NCBI GenBank assembly: GCA_030141605.1
Contig: JAQGDQ010000029.1
Location: 301,501-365,500, forward strand
DNA: 64,000 nt
DNA from: Tubiluchus corallicola
Taxonomy: Eukaryota; Priapulida; Priapulimorpha; Priapulimorphida; Tubiluchidae
Reading direction: 5' to 3'
Below, piece by piece: positions 1 to 12,015 of the stretch. Every line of letters begins with the position of its first letter. Position 1 is the stretch's first letter. Below the pieces are notes generated by a model. It searched no databases and had not been told where the DNA came from. It saw only the letters and a list, made by a program, of their open reading frames with translations. Made by a program: the position numbers and the translations under genes.

Positions 1-834
1 AACAATAAATGGCTTCATGAGAAGCTGCAGATGTTTCTGATTATTCAAAATTGCTAAAAGAAATTAAAAAGAAAAAATAAATCCATTCAGAAATGCTTAA
101 AACAGTAGTGTTACTATGGATAAGTGATATTATGGACTATCTGACTTGGTTGAATATTTTAAAAAAATTGAAAAGGAAATATTATATAAACTAACGGCTT
201 ACACTTTGCTCGTTGTATCCAAACAAGTAATAAAAATTCAAATACTACATAACAATAATAAGAATATGCAAATAAGTTTTCAAAAATAAATTTATGATTT
301 CACTGCAAACAGTAGTTGTAAAACAATAACCTTCCGTTCTTAAAGCATTGACACGTTACCAGTTTTCTTTATCCAGATAGAGTGCTATTAACAAAAATCA
401 TGCATGTGTCATGATCGCCAACTATAGCCAACTGCAAGCGGCAAGTGGTCAAACAATAACACAATATTTAGCTGACTAACTTTTGATAAAAAAGGTGGCG
501 CAAAACAACTGATTTTCATTTTCGTTCAATAAAAACCAGGCATAGTTTACATAAGGCAAACAAAATCATATTGAAACGAAAAAGCTTGTAAAGATTCCAG
601 TTGGAAATAGAGCAAACTTCAGTCATAACGTATGTCAATGCTTTCAGACACTTCCACAAAAAAATAGGTCAACAAAATACATTGTACAGGCAGTTTAAAT
701 ATGTATGTAGAATGGAAGAATTGCATATATTCTTACCACTAAACTATTATTGTACTCTTTTAGACACTGGTTTTTATACACATACACATATATACAAAAC
801 ACACATACATTTCTGATACATTACACTCCAGTAC
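1..834. other. Presumed RIF1 intron, no exon seen
   Basis: This AT-rich stretch lies downstream of the last visible RIF1 donor. I looked on the minus strand for the next conserved RIF1 segment and found only a poor acceptor/donor pair near 397-340 whose translation is not RIF1-like. The next exon is probably left of the window. Confidence 0.5.
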
Positions 835-3800
835 CTGGGTCAAGTCCAAAGTTATCAATAAGAATGATCCAAGAGGAGTACGCCTCAATTCTGACAGTCC
901 CTTCACTTTTAAAACACTTCTCCACTATTGCTAATAATTTGTTTAGCATGCTTGTATTGGCTAACAAATATCGTCCCAGTAGTTCAACAATACAGTTCCA
1001 TATTTGCAAACTTTGAATTTTACATCCACTTTCATAAACGTGCATTAAACCAGGAGCAAGTGTCTGGAAAATAATGTTTAATGTAGATTATCAAAACTAC
1101 TGATGTAACTGAAATCAAACCTCACCCAAATATGACACACATTTAATTCAACTAGCATATGAAGTATGTTCCACTTATTCATAGATGGCAAAAGTACAAT
1201 TTTTACAAGAAAAACTTGCTTAGAATTAACAAAAAGTAATAAGCAAAAAATAACTTAATGAAACACTATATAAGTAAATGCTCAGTTAAAAACAGGCTGT
1301 AATTTTTAATGTGCTACACTTTGTTCTAGACAACAGATCGGGGGGGGGGGGGTACATTTGCAAAAAAAACAGGCGACCTAACTACCTTTGTTAAAAATCA
1401 ATTAAAAATAAAGCAAAATTGTTGAAGGTAACTGAAATTCTTTCATAGCAACTCATCACTGATCAGTAAGACTGCAAAAGCGGGAAAATTATCAAACAAA
1501 ATAATCAGCCTGTATTCTTGTAAAAAGCCAAATATCTAATATAATTATATACATAGAAAATACTCACACTATGAATACTGGCTACTAAAAGTTTAACAAC
1601 AGTTTCTTGATTCAACAACAATATTGGCATTGCCATCTTTACAAGGTACAGCGCCCTCTCTCTGATCTTTACTGCAGAATGTACAAGCAGTGGATAGACA
1701 TTTTTAAACCAGAGGTGAACATAGGCTGCAGCTTTATTCGATGACTGTTCTACAAGACTAAAAGATATTTATAATAAAATAAGTAAAATTGTAAGGGCAA
1801 GCAAAACTTCAATAGCTCCAAAATCACTATAAATTAACAAGAGAGAAATTATAAAATAACCCATTATACCAATAGGTAAATTCAAATAACACATACACTA
1901 ATTTGCTAAAATCAGGGATTCTTCTACCCAGTTTGAGAACTGCGATACAGCAAAATCAAAGCATTTTATACAAGGGTAGGAGGACATTAGGCCCATTTCA
2001 CACAAAGAATGCAGGGCAAAATTTCTCAAGGAACAATTCTTCGCAAAAATGGAACACATTGCTTTCTGTGGTGCACAGACGTGTGTGAGAATTGTTTTGA
2101 CATGGTTTTCCTTGTGAAAAATTCTGACACCAGCTGGAAGCTATGCATACTCTATGTGAAGAATTTAGCTGCTTGGAAGAAATGAAGCTTGTTCCATTTT
2201 TGGTGGAGATTCTTCAAGGAATTTACATTAAAATTTAAATTTTTAATTTATACAGTTTTTAGTTAACTCTTTTCTTGTTTAGTGAACAACAGTTAACATA
2301 TTTCATTAGAAAACTATAAATCACTAATTTATTTTTTATCATAAAAACGACTTTTGTTTTATCAAGGTAAAGGTGACAGTTATAATTTATTAAAGCAAAT
2401 GAATAACACATGCATATAATTATTATAAATCTATGCTCAGAAATTGTGAAGGCTAAAAATGAACAGGTCTTCTGTTGATCAAACCTCTTAACTGCAATTT
2501 GTATAAATTGCAACCTTCCATCTTCTGGCGTCCTGCGTGTGCTGCTGTAAAGATCATTCGAATGCAATTGTGCTGATATAGAAAATATCACATGCTATTC
2601 AAATTAATAATTTGTGAGAGTAAATGTCAAACCTGATAGTAGTATTGAGAGCCTCGAACAAAATCATTGCTGATTCCCCTTTGTTTATTTCTAAGCACTC
2701 ATTGACTTTTGTCAGCACCAAGGAAAACTAAAATTAATGTAATTTTCAAATAAGAACTGCAAAAAATGAATTGCAAAAAATAAAAGAAAAAAGAAAAATT
2801 TAGGCCTACTTATGCAACTTTCTGAATGTGCATGTATAAATAAGTTATTTAAACAATATACTCTATGCAAAAGCATTTGAAAGTATTTCTATTTTAAGCA
2901 TCTTTGCTTTTTTGATCAGCAAACTGCTATTAACAACTTTGGTACAATGTTCATCTTGGAGAATAGTAATTTATGTAAAAGTTGTTAAAGGCAAAATGTA
3001 ATTTCTGAAACTCTAGAAACCAAACACTATTTTTCATGTTTGCAGTACTTTTATTTCAACACTCGCCAGAAATATGATCATATCAAATCATATTTATAAA
3101 TAAATGCTACAACAATATAATGCGTACTAAAACACCAAATCGAGAAAGTTTTGGTAGTAAAATACAAACAAAAACTCACCAAACTGTCATCAAAACTTGA
3201 AAACAAAACTAATTTAGATAAGCACCAAAGTCCGTGACTAATAGTTCCCTTGTCGATGTCAACGGTAGATATAACATTACAAATGGCTTTCATCAACAAA
3301 ATACAAGTATCATTATCAAGTTTTCTAAAACAAAAAAACAAACTTATTTAGCCAATGAAAAGTAACGTCCAATTTAACTTCTACCAGTGATTAATCTAGC
3401 AAAATAGCAATGCTTACAGAAAAAAGCCCATCGAAAGACTTTGACATAACCTCTCTTTTCGTGTTTATCTCTTGATATTAATGTAAGCACTTAATTATAT
3501 ATATAATTGTATAGCAACATAACCATGATTACTGATCCTGTCAATACTAACCACACATCAAATTTGATTAATTAGGCCAAACAATCCTAGAAGACAAAGA
3601 TGCAAAACGTTCGTACAGACACAAGCTTACCAAATGCACTCACACACATTCACACATGGCAAGATCTTTACTATATCCTTTGCCTAATACTTTATTTTGA
3701 TGTGCCTGTAAAGTTTCAAATTTCAATTTTCTATTCTAGGTAAATTAAGTAGTTATTTATAAGTATGTAAGAAAAATTTGTGCTAGAAATACTACATACC

Positions 3801-4954
3801 GAAAAAAATTTGTTTCTTTAACTGATGCCGAGTAAAGAGCTTCCAAAGCCTGAGAGTCAAATCCTTCAATATCAGCTTTTGTGTGAGCTAAAACTACAGC
3901 AGGCAACACTGCACTACACTCTTTACTTGCTTTCCTATAATAAATAAAAAGGCTAAAAACATACGAATCATGGAGAAATGATTAGCAACGTATTCAATGT
4001 CACAACTCCACTTCAATTTATTAGATGTATATAGGCCTAATTTTACTATAGCTTAATACAGTATTTACATGTAAATGAGTTAAGACAATGACTTACATTT
4101 ACTATATACCTACAAAATAATCTCCAAAGTGGGTTCTCTAATTTTTAAATCAAAGTAAATTGTACTTATAGGATTAATTTATAATGCACATAAATTTTAT
4201 CCTCAAGCATATCCTATCTAACTTAGTTACATGATCTAAATGACTGAGGCAGAAACTTTTATAGCTCGGTCAGGGCAATATTGCAAATTTCTTAATCGTA
4301 GGAAAAACAGATCTGGAGATTCTTCAAAAAAGTTAAAAAAACCTGGAGCTTTTACACTGCAAATATTCACGAAACCAGGTTATCATCACTATGTGGCACG
4401 AAAACTTTTCATCGAAAAAATTAAACTGGTGTAATTAAATGTTAAACTATGCCACTTTAAAACAGCGAAATAATGTTAAGCGTTTGCAAAATTTGGTTGC
4501 TGATAACGCTGTCTGCTGTATGGAAGTGGCAGCACTGTAAACTGATTTGCTGAAAAGTTTTGTATTTTTTTAGTCTTATTATGTATTATCAAAACTTATT
4601 GATCATTTTACTTACCATGAGAAAACAAAGGTGCACCAGGAGACTGTAGGAAATGAGTAAAAATCTCAAAACTCACAGCAAACCTGTGGAAGTTTGACCA
4701 GTAGCAAGACTTCAGAATCACATCAGAACTAACTACTTATAATAACTCAGATAACTCATAATAAACTCATAGTAACATAAAATTATGAAAAACAAAAATT
4801 ATGAAAATTACTGAAAAAATAAGTACCCCAAGCAACGAAGATTGAAACTCTTTTGTGCATCAAAATCATTTTTAACTTGCTTTTCCATTGTTAAACTCTC
4901 ATTTTGATGGCGTTGTTCCAGGTCTGTGCCATCACATTTAGCTGTAACCATCAT
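835..4954 (-). CDS. RIF1: RIF1 N-terminal part, six exons, partial (3' end off window)
   Basis: Coding exons, in transcript order: 4954-4827, 3934-3800, 3324-3180, 2727-2633, 1757-1568, 1063-835. All junctions are GT-AG and keep frame, giving about 307 residues of helical repeats. The match to RIF1 is by family pattern: FEALNTTISLVEQSS, then VYPLLVHSAVKIRERAL, then IWNCIVELLGRYL and the hallmark AYSSWIILIDNFGLDP correspond in order to the conserved N-terminal HEAT-type array of animal RIF1. RIF1 acts in the nucleus with PP1 in replication timing and in double-strand-break repair choice. The start was placed at the first of two tandem Met codons (MMVTAK), 10 nt after an AG acceptor at 4966-4965; this agrees with the expected N-terminal length. 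The last exon ends at a clear donor (834-833), and no continuation is seen in bases 1-834. The C-terminal PP1- and DNA-binding parts are outside the window. Confidence 0.85.
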
Positions 4955-6473
4955 TTTGATGACACTAAATCTAAAATATATCAGTGTATAGGGCATTATG
5001 TATATCATTATAGATATATTATGTTTATATCTAAAATATAACAGTAACATAGGGCATTCCAAAAACACTCTATGCTATAGAATAACAAAGTTTTAGGAGT
5101 TTTAGGACTACCACCTGTGAATAACACTTAAGAAACAAAAAGTTTTTCCAGGTAACTTCTAATCTAATGCATAAAACGCTGACATACATTAACGAAATTT
5201 ATCACATCCAGCACTGCTGTATACTACTACTACTATCAAATCTAGCAATGCACCAGACCTCATGGTTGATAAAGTAGTTCGGCATCATGCATAAAGGCTT
5301 AACGTTGTGCAATTATTTCTAGACAGAAATCCACAAATACTGATGTAAATCAAATATTGTGCATAAACTATAAAAACAACACAAAATTCATCAATACAGC
5401 TAAACGCTATGTACACAGTTGGTAAGTCAATATCTGTCTAGGCAAAGTGTGTCATAGTCATGATGACAGAGCATTTTTCAAAGTTAGGCCAACCTCAAAA
5501 CAGGACCAAAATACACTATGCAAGAAATCTTTAAAACCATGTCACAAAAAGAAAAAGCTGTAATCTATAACTGGGAAGCCAGAGGCATAAGTCATCTTCA
5601 GTAGCACATATAACATGATCTGCATTAACTTCCTTGCTCTGTGTAAACAGACACTTTTGCCACAATCCATTTTTTGGTTCGAGTGATCATTTTTCGTAAT
5701 CTAGTTAGTTTATCTGATACAAATGAGCTAGCCACTGGAACCAATTGTTTTATTTTAGGTCATCGTCATATGCCCATTATGTCTGCATACTGTAGATGCT
5801 GGCCAAGCAGAACTCTAATATAAATGAAATCTGCCCTCAAAACAGGTAAACACAGCAGTAATTCAGCAAAAAGCTAGACACTGCCATGCCAGTGGCTTGT
5901 CAGTACTACTACTTCTTCTTTGTGATAGTGTGTTAACTTCATTAAATTGAAGTCTCTAACATATGCCTATGCTCTCAGCTTGTCAATGTCGTGCTAGTGT
6001 GAAACTTCATCCAGCGAAAAGTAGTTTATAGTGGCAGGTAGAAATATTCCCAAGCTCTTCAAGGTAGAAGTGCCACACCCTACACCTTTCAACATGCGGT
6101 GGAATACTTTAATCTAGTTTAGATAGAGCATATGGCACTCCTGAAAAGGTTGAGAGTGCCAAGCTGGACTGTTGACACTGGTAGGTGGTGCCAATCCCTT
6201 GCTGTGTGTGGAAAAAAGAGTGGAGGTGATAATCGCAATCGCAAGAAGAGTATGGGCCTAATCATCCTGTGTCACTCAGCTACTAGGTACCATGTTCTCC
6301 TATAGCGGTTCAAGGTAATCCTTGCAGCTCTTCTCTGAAGTGATTCCAACTTACTACCGAGCAATGCAGCATATTATTTATTAAAAAACAAGAAAGCGGC
6401 AACTAGAGAGAAAACATAAATATAAAACGCGAGAGAGAAAACGATTAACAGCGCTTTACCGAGAGACATAGCT
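4955..6473. other. Intergenic region upstream of RIF1
   Basis: No coding signal on the RIF1 strand. The region holds a CR1-like LINE remnant (about 5895-6370). At its right edge is a candidate first exon on the plus strand (6474), so it may act as a divergent promoter region. No clear TATA or other core element was recognised. Confidence 0.35.
5895..6370 (-). mobile_element. CR1/jockey-like LINE, 3' fragment (copy A)
   Basis: The minus strand from about 6365 reads SKLESLQRRAARITLNRYRR, typical of the C-terminal end of CR1/jockey-type non-LTR retrotransposon ORF2. After frame loss come LFFPHTARDW and a stretch ending near a short AAGAAG/TAG-rich tail at about 5900. Stops and frameshifts show it is dead. 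It is closely similar in sequence and order to the copy at 11425-12015 but lacks an internal block present there. Confidence 0.65.
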
Positions 6474-6533
6474 ATGGGCAAAAAACCTACAAATAGGCTT
6501 CACCCTGACGATCTACGGAAAAGTTATGCAAAG
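6474..6533 (+). CDS. Candidate first coding exon of an unidentified gene
   Basis: ATG at 6474 opens twenty codons, MGKKPTNRLHPDDLRKSYAK, that end exactly at a good donor (AAG then GTACGT). The peptide is basic and ordered like a true N-terminus, and the ATG stands in a locally less AT-rich patch. I could not find a convincing second exon downstream: the exon-like piece at 9121-9227 needs a different phase for its protein-like frame. It may be the start of a small gene with exons I missed, or chance. Confidence 0.3.
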
Positions 6534-7242
6534 GTACGTTTGACTCATTTCAACGGGTTTGTTTTCTAGTTTTTGAAAAATAGGCTTCATTTTTCGCACT
6601 TAATACGCTTACCTAAATCATAACAAACTGCACGCACGCAACTGCCGTATTAGTAACGTCGTGTTTAAAAAATTGCTTTATAGTGTTCAATGATATGCTT
6701 TTACAGTACGATCAACACATTCATCGTTTCGCGGGAAATATTTCACGGGAGAATGAATGATGAAATACAAACATAGTAGTTTGTAAACAAATCGCCAGGT
6801 CGCTAACATTCTCTGCGACAACGCTTATGCACAAGCGTCATAATCTTAGTTAGTGTCAGAGAACTGAAAAAAAGATAAAAATAAACGTGTACAGTGCTTC
6901 ATATTAGCTGTTAATACCAAGCAAAGTGGGTCTTTGAAATAGGTGCTGTATGTAATGTGTAACGTATATTTAGGCTTATAGTCAAATCTATCATCTGTGT
7001 CACTGGCCCACTGCCAACGCTGAGTTCATGACGCAGTAAAAGTATACAGGCAAAAAAACAAAATTAAACGAGCAACGAAACAATAAAATATATATAACAT
7101 ACTTTAACTTTAATTTAATAACTTTCAAAAGCATGGTATCAAGACAGAAAAGAGTGGCTCTTAAAACTTTATATAGAAAGCAAAAACAATAAAAATAGTC
7201 AAATTTTCATCACAGGTACTTAAAGACATTTATAGTTAAAAC

Positions 7243-7411
7243 AACACAACTTTATTAAAACTTTTACTTTACAAAGTTAAAAAGTTAAAATCATCGCAAA
7301 TATTTTGATAGACCAATGCTATCATCATCAGCAGCAGCAGTAGAAGTAGTCTGTTGAAACGTATCGCATGATTTTAACTTTATAAAGTAAAAGTTTTAAT
7401 AATGTTGTGTT
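7243..7411. repeat. Fold-back (inverted repeat) element
   Basis: Left arm starting AACACAACTTTATTAAAAC pairs with the right arm ending at 7411, whose reverse complement starts AACACAACATTATTAAAAC. Arms run about 60 nt each with a few mismatches and one small insertion, around a centre with CAG/TAG triplets. No coding content. It is shaped like a MITE or a decayed fold-back transposon; I see no certain target duplication. Confidence 0.65.
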
Positions 7412-9418
7412 ATTCTAACAATAAAATAGTACTACAAAACATAAAATGATTAAAATGAGGTCAGTAAAAGTGATGTTCCATTAGAGTTTAATACAGTCTT
7501 ATCAAATTTAATAAGCAAATTTGATTTTATATAATTAAGCAATGCTCTCATTCCTTATACAAGCTCTTTGCTTTATTATTATAAACATGAAATGTTAGTA
7601 CAGTGTGTAATTGCACGACAGGGAAAGACCAAAAACCAGCAGTTTAACCATAACTACTACATGTTGTAAAAAACGAAAAAAATGTTAGATCATCATAAAC
7701 GTTGACAATAGCATTTTGAAGGGGCTTTTTTCTATCTGCCACTGCTGTTCATGGTTGCAGAGTGACTTGTATTTGCTAATCCCCTTTACAGTACAGCATA
7801 TGCGCTAGTAATTGACCCCTCACAATTTTTTTGCTACCGTGTGCTATAGGATGTATTTCATCACAATATACGTCCAACAGTTTTCTTATTTGGATGTGCT
7901 TTCTACTTCAAAATCTGCATCACATCAAACAGCTTGTTAATATTATGTCTTGACAGGGTATTTGAAAAACATGAATTACAGAATTTGTTTGTTATTATTG
8001 CTTACACATAGCACAAATAAAAAAAAGATTTGTGATAATTATCATTAACTAAAGCCTCATATTGTCGTTACATACCAAAATTACAGCCAGATAAGTCTGC
8101 ATTATTTGACATGAACCTACATGAAAATGTTACTTATGTTAATCGATATGATATTGGTACTAATTTCCATTATTGTTAACTGTTCACTTGCTGTGTTAGC
8201 GATAACATTAATAACAGGAAAGTATACTGTCTGGGTATATTCAGGCCAATGCACATTGATGACAATGCCTACAGTAAACGATTAAACAATACCCACAGAA
8301 AATAATTAAAAGCAATAATTGCAGTACTTGAGCAAGCACCTATGCAGCTTCGTATAGATTTACCACGGTGTAGGCATACTATGTTAGGCTTACAAAATTG
8401 GTAACTGCTTAGATTAGATGAAAATCTTACGTCTATTTGTGTAGCACATGAAATAAGAGTTTCACTTATTACTTATACTGCATATACTTTCACCTACTCT
8501 GCTACGTGAACTTCAAATAAATGCAAATAAAAACTCAAACTGGATATGAAATTGGTAAGTGCAAGTTAGCAAAGACTTGTTCAACAATATGTATTGTTGG
8601 GAGCAGACTAGGACACTAGTCGCAGAAGGGCAATTGGCATACATGGGCTAGCCTAAGGACACTGAGATTGGTCACGAATGGAGTCGTTAACCGTACTGAC
8701 AGCGTCTGTTGTCCTCGTTTATTTAACGGCAATAATTGAAAACGCCAATACACGAGTAATTTATTATACATAATGATAAAATAATCTTATTCTGAGCTAG
8801 TAGAATGGCCAATATTAAATTTGGATTCGATATTAATATTTTTGAAGTGAAATAAGCCCACTTTTAGGCGATTCCAATATTTACTTAAGGTATATAATTT
8901 TTTATTATGTTTGCCTTCAGAGACAGGTACGTGAAGCATTATTAAAGCATTAGATACTTAGTTTAACGTTCGATGATATTAATGGAGATAATAATGATAT
9001 TATTATAAAAAATGCATTTGTAAATTGTCAATGATTATCTATCATTATTATAGTTATTTCTTTTTGTAAAAGAAACTTAGTTTTATGTTTTATTAAGTCA
9101 TAATTCTCTATTCTCGACAGAAATCGCCAGTGCCTTACTTGAGCTGCCCATGTACAACACTGTTTTTCCACATGGCGTACTCCGCACTCTACATGTATAT
9201 CAACTCAGGAAGCAGAACAGTAATTATGGAAGTCTAAAATAATTAATACACCTGTCATTTGTTTAATGCATTCAGAGTAAATTTTGCTAAATAATAACTA
9301 TATTGTATTGCAAGAAGAGATTTAGGAAAGACCGGAAAGTATACCGCAAACTAGCCAAATGAAAGTGAATAAGCTGTACATCTTAGAATGGCACACAATT
9401 TTAATTAATTCATACAGT

Positions 9419-9649
9419 ACACAAAGGAAACAACAAAATTCTAAATTTCAAAGTTTCAAATTGCGTTTGAGTCAACAATCTACAGTACAAAGCACATTAT
9501 GTGTTTTCTGTAATGAGAAACATACAAACAGAGATTCATGTACAAAATGCTGTTATCAGATATTACGGAAACTGACAAAGAATGACATTTTGATATGCAT
9601 AAAACGGTCCAAAAGAAAACAAGACAGAAGTCAATATGAGTTTTTTTGA
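9419..9649 (+). mobile_element. BEL/Pao-type gag zinc-knuckle remnant
   Basis: The open frame contains LCVFCNEKHTNRDSCTKC followed by a basic stretch with QILRKLTKNDILICI. This C-x2-C-x4-H-x5-C spacing followed by R..L..(N/G)..CF/I resembles the region before the gag zinc knuckles of BEL/Pao LTR retrotransposons. The second Cys-rich unit expected after it is gone, and no reverse transcriptase or LTR was recognised nearby. A decayed fragment is the simplest reading. Confidence 0.4.
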
Positions 9650-10961
9650 AGATTTGTCATAATCCTGCACAAACAGCAAGTTGCTAATGGTATATCAGCC
9701 TAATTATGCTAAGATTGAAGAATATGAGAGGTACAAGGGGATCATTTAAAATGTTCAGCAGTTTACAATCTAACTATTGAACATAGTCAGTGTCTAGCAG
9801 ATGCATCAGGTAAATAATGTTAAAAAAATAATACTGGTTGACAGATTAATTGCAAAATAACTCAAAGGCCAATTTCACAATGTCTATGACTTATAAAGGC
9901 AAAATAGTGCGAGTCAAAGAAATAACATAATATTTGCGTAAATGTAAAATGCATAACGCACTATAATAATATAGTGTTACACCAACTTTTATAACATTCT
10001 TAACTGCTTTTACAACTGCTCAACACATAAAGCCCAACACTATATTGCACCTCATACCGACAATATATACAAAAAGTATAATTAACATTTTACATTCTAA
10101 CAGCCTGAAAAATTACTTTGCTACAGTAAATATTGTTTTATATGAGTACTTGACAGATCTTTGAAAAAAATAGCTATTAGGCAAAACTGGTTTCAATAAT
10201 GGCCAAAAAATATTTCACAAATAGCATAATTTCAACTATTATATAGCAATCATGTCTGACTACAAATATTTGTGACTGCATTTCCTAAGTAAAAATACAA
10301 ATTTGATAAAACACAATAACAAAACAAAACTATCTCGATACCCAAAGTTTATATACAACACAATCTTTGGTTACATTTTTGGCAGAGTTTTTCAAACAAC
10401 AATAATAACAACAAAAGCAACAACGACTGGATTACAAAAATTAATGGATCTTTGGTGAATGACATATCACAATAATTAGGAAAACACAAAAAACTAATCT
10501 GGAGCTTGTTCATACACTAAGTATGAACATTCAACTTTTATGCTTTATGAGAATAACAGACAAAAAATACATATAGCCTCCAAACACAGACAAACTTACA
10601 CAAAAACTAGAAGAAAAAATTAAAAACATGTCATCTCTTACAACTATGCCTATGTATAACTTTTAATATACAAACATCTTTCTAACACTATTTATTGTAT
10701 TTTAAAATTACTTGAATAGTTATCAAACATTTAACAGTAAATTATATAGCAATCTAAACACTGAGTAATATCAGCAGGTCTCAAAACTGAATGGTTAAAA
10801 AAATAAAAGGCCAATGCAGCATAGAAAACTTTTCTTTAATTTTTGCTAAGAAAAGTGGTGTTCAATTTCCAAACCGTTTGGAAAAATGGTTTGTCAGATA
10901 TCTTCTAAAATAATGTAAGAAAAACTTAATAGGACTAAACATGGTAAAAACATATCAATAA

Positions 10962-11171
10962 CTAATATGCCCTGTTGGGTTTTATTGCGAAGTAGTAAAT
11001 TAAGTTTCCAACTGTGATTGATGTGAACATTCCAAGAAAGGTTATGATGGTGGGTAACAGGCATCGTCTGACTACTCCAGCTCGCCAACCGGCCTTCTCA
11101 TAGGAACGGCGTCGACTAATTGTACTTAATCTAGATATTTCTTCAGCTTCCATTGTCCCTTCTGTATGCAT
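10962..11171 (-). CDS. Small single-pass membrane protein, family not recognised
   Basis: A 69-aa reading frame from ATG at 11171 to the stop at 10962. The N-terminal half is hydrophilic and basic (ISRLSTISRRRSYEKAGWR), followed by one membrane span (about residues 40-66, CLLPTIITFLGMFTSITVGN onward) and a short tail KPNRAY. The basic flank before the span suggests an N-in/C-out or tail-anchored topology. An AG acceptor at 11181-11180 stands 8 nt before the ATG, so upstream exons, if any, are untranslated. A second Met six residues in is an alternative start. An AATAAA hexamer lies about 270 nt past the stop. I do not recognise the family; it is of the size of SMIM-type proteins. Confidence 0.55.
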   Translation of the reverse strand: MHTEGTMEAEEISRLSTISRRRSYEKAGWRAGVVRRCLLPTIITFLGMFTSITVGNLIYYFAIKPNRAY

Positions 11172-11424
11172 GTTTGTACCTTTAAAAATAAACAAATGTT
11201 GAAAATTAATAATTAACAGGTTAAAAAAGTTAGTCCTGAATTTAAGCACTATGTAAAGGTTTTAACATTCTATAGCTTTTATATGGGTAGGTGTCATTAA
11301 TTGTGCCCCCATATCTAGTCTTCTAAAGAAAAATAGAAAAAACGAAAGTATTGTAGGAATGACTGTTAAAGGTAGGAAATTTGAGTTCTCAATTGGGTAC
11401 TCCAAGTGCAAGGACAATCCTTAT

Positions 11425-12015
11425 CATCTTCTTCTTTTTCGTGATAATGCTTTAACTTCATCAAATTGAAGGCTCTAACACATGGTTGTGCTCTCAGCTT
11501 CGTGAATGTCGTGATAGCGAAAAACTTCATTCAGTGCAAATAAAACATTTTACAGTGGTACATAATAAGAGGTAGAAATATCCTCAAGCTCCTCAAGGTA
11601 GAGGCGCCACACCCTACACCACCTTTGATACGTGGTGGAGAACCTCAATCCAGTTTAGATCGATGGTATGACACTCCTGAACAGGTTGCCAAGCTGGACT
11701 GTTGACTTTGGTAGATAGTTCCATTCCATTACAGCGCATAGGGAAAAAAGAGTGATGGTGATAATCAAAAATACTGAATGTTGTATGCAAATGAATTCTC
11801 TTTACATGAGGGAACAGTGTGACATTTTGGCTGGAGAGGCATATCGACAGCTACTAAATGGTTATGGGTTTTCTAGAACATTACCAGCCTAGCCATCCTG
11901 CGTCACTCAGTTAGTGGACATCAGTTCGGGTCAGTCATCATGGCAGACACGCTTGTTCTCCTGTAACAGTTCAGGGTAAACCCTGCAGCTCATCTCTCAA
12001 CTTATTCCAGCTTTG
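11425..12015 (-). mobile_element. CR1/jockey-like LINE, 3' fragment (copy B)
   Basis: On the minus strand, broken frames read LNCYRRTSVSAMMTDPN, then RRMARLVMF, KTHNHLVAVDMPLQPKCHTV and LFFP, the usual order at the C-terminal end of CR1/jockey-type ORF2, followed by a 3' UTR shared with copy A at 5895-6370. In-frame stops show it is dead. It retains an internal block of about 120 nt that copy A has lost. Confidence 0.7.

Larger units (their letters stand above)
6534..10961. other. Mostly non-coding stretch with scattered repeats
   Basis: Apart from the fold-back element at 7243-7411 and the BEL/Pao remnant near 9419-9649, I see AT-rich sequence with no supported exon. A possible polyadenylation signal (AATAAA on the minus strand, near 10695-10690) would serve the small membrane protein gene at 10962-11171. 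Confidence 0.4.

Noticed and set aside
2459-2591. Exon-like minus-strand piece between RIF1 exons 4 and 5
   Set aside because: It has an acceptor-like site, but joining it to the exon ending at 2633 brings a stop after seven codons, whereas skipping it gives a perfect in-frame join.
8678-9227. Possible two-exon small secreted protein on the plus strand
   Set aside because: The 8678 ATG frame looks like a signal peptide and 9121 has a fair acceptor, but the most protein-like frame of the second piece is out of phase with it.
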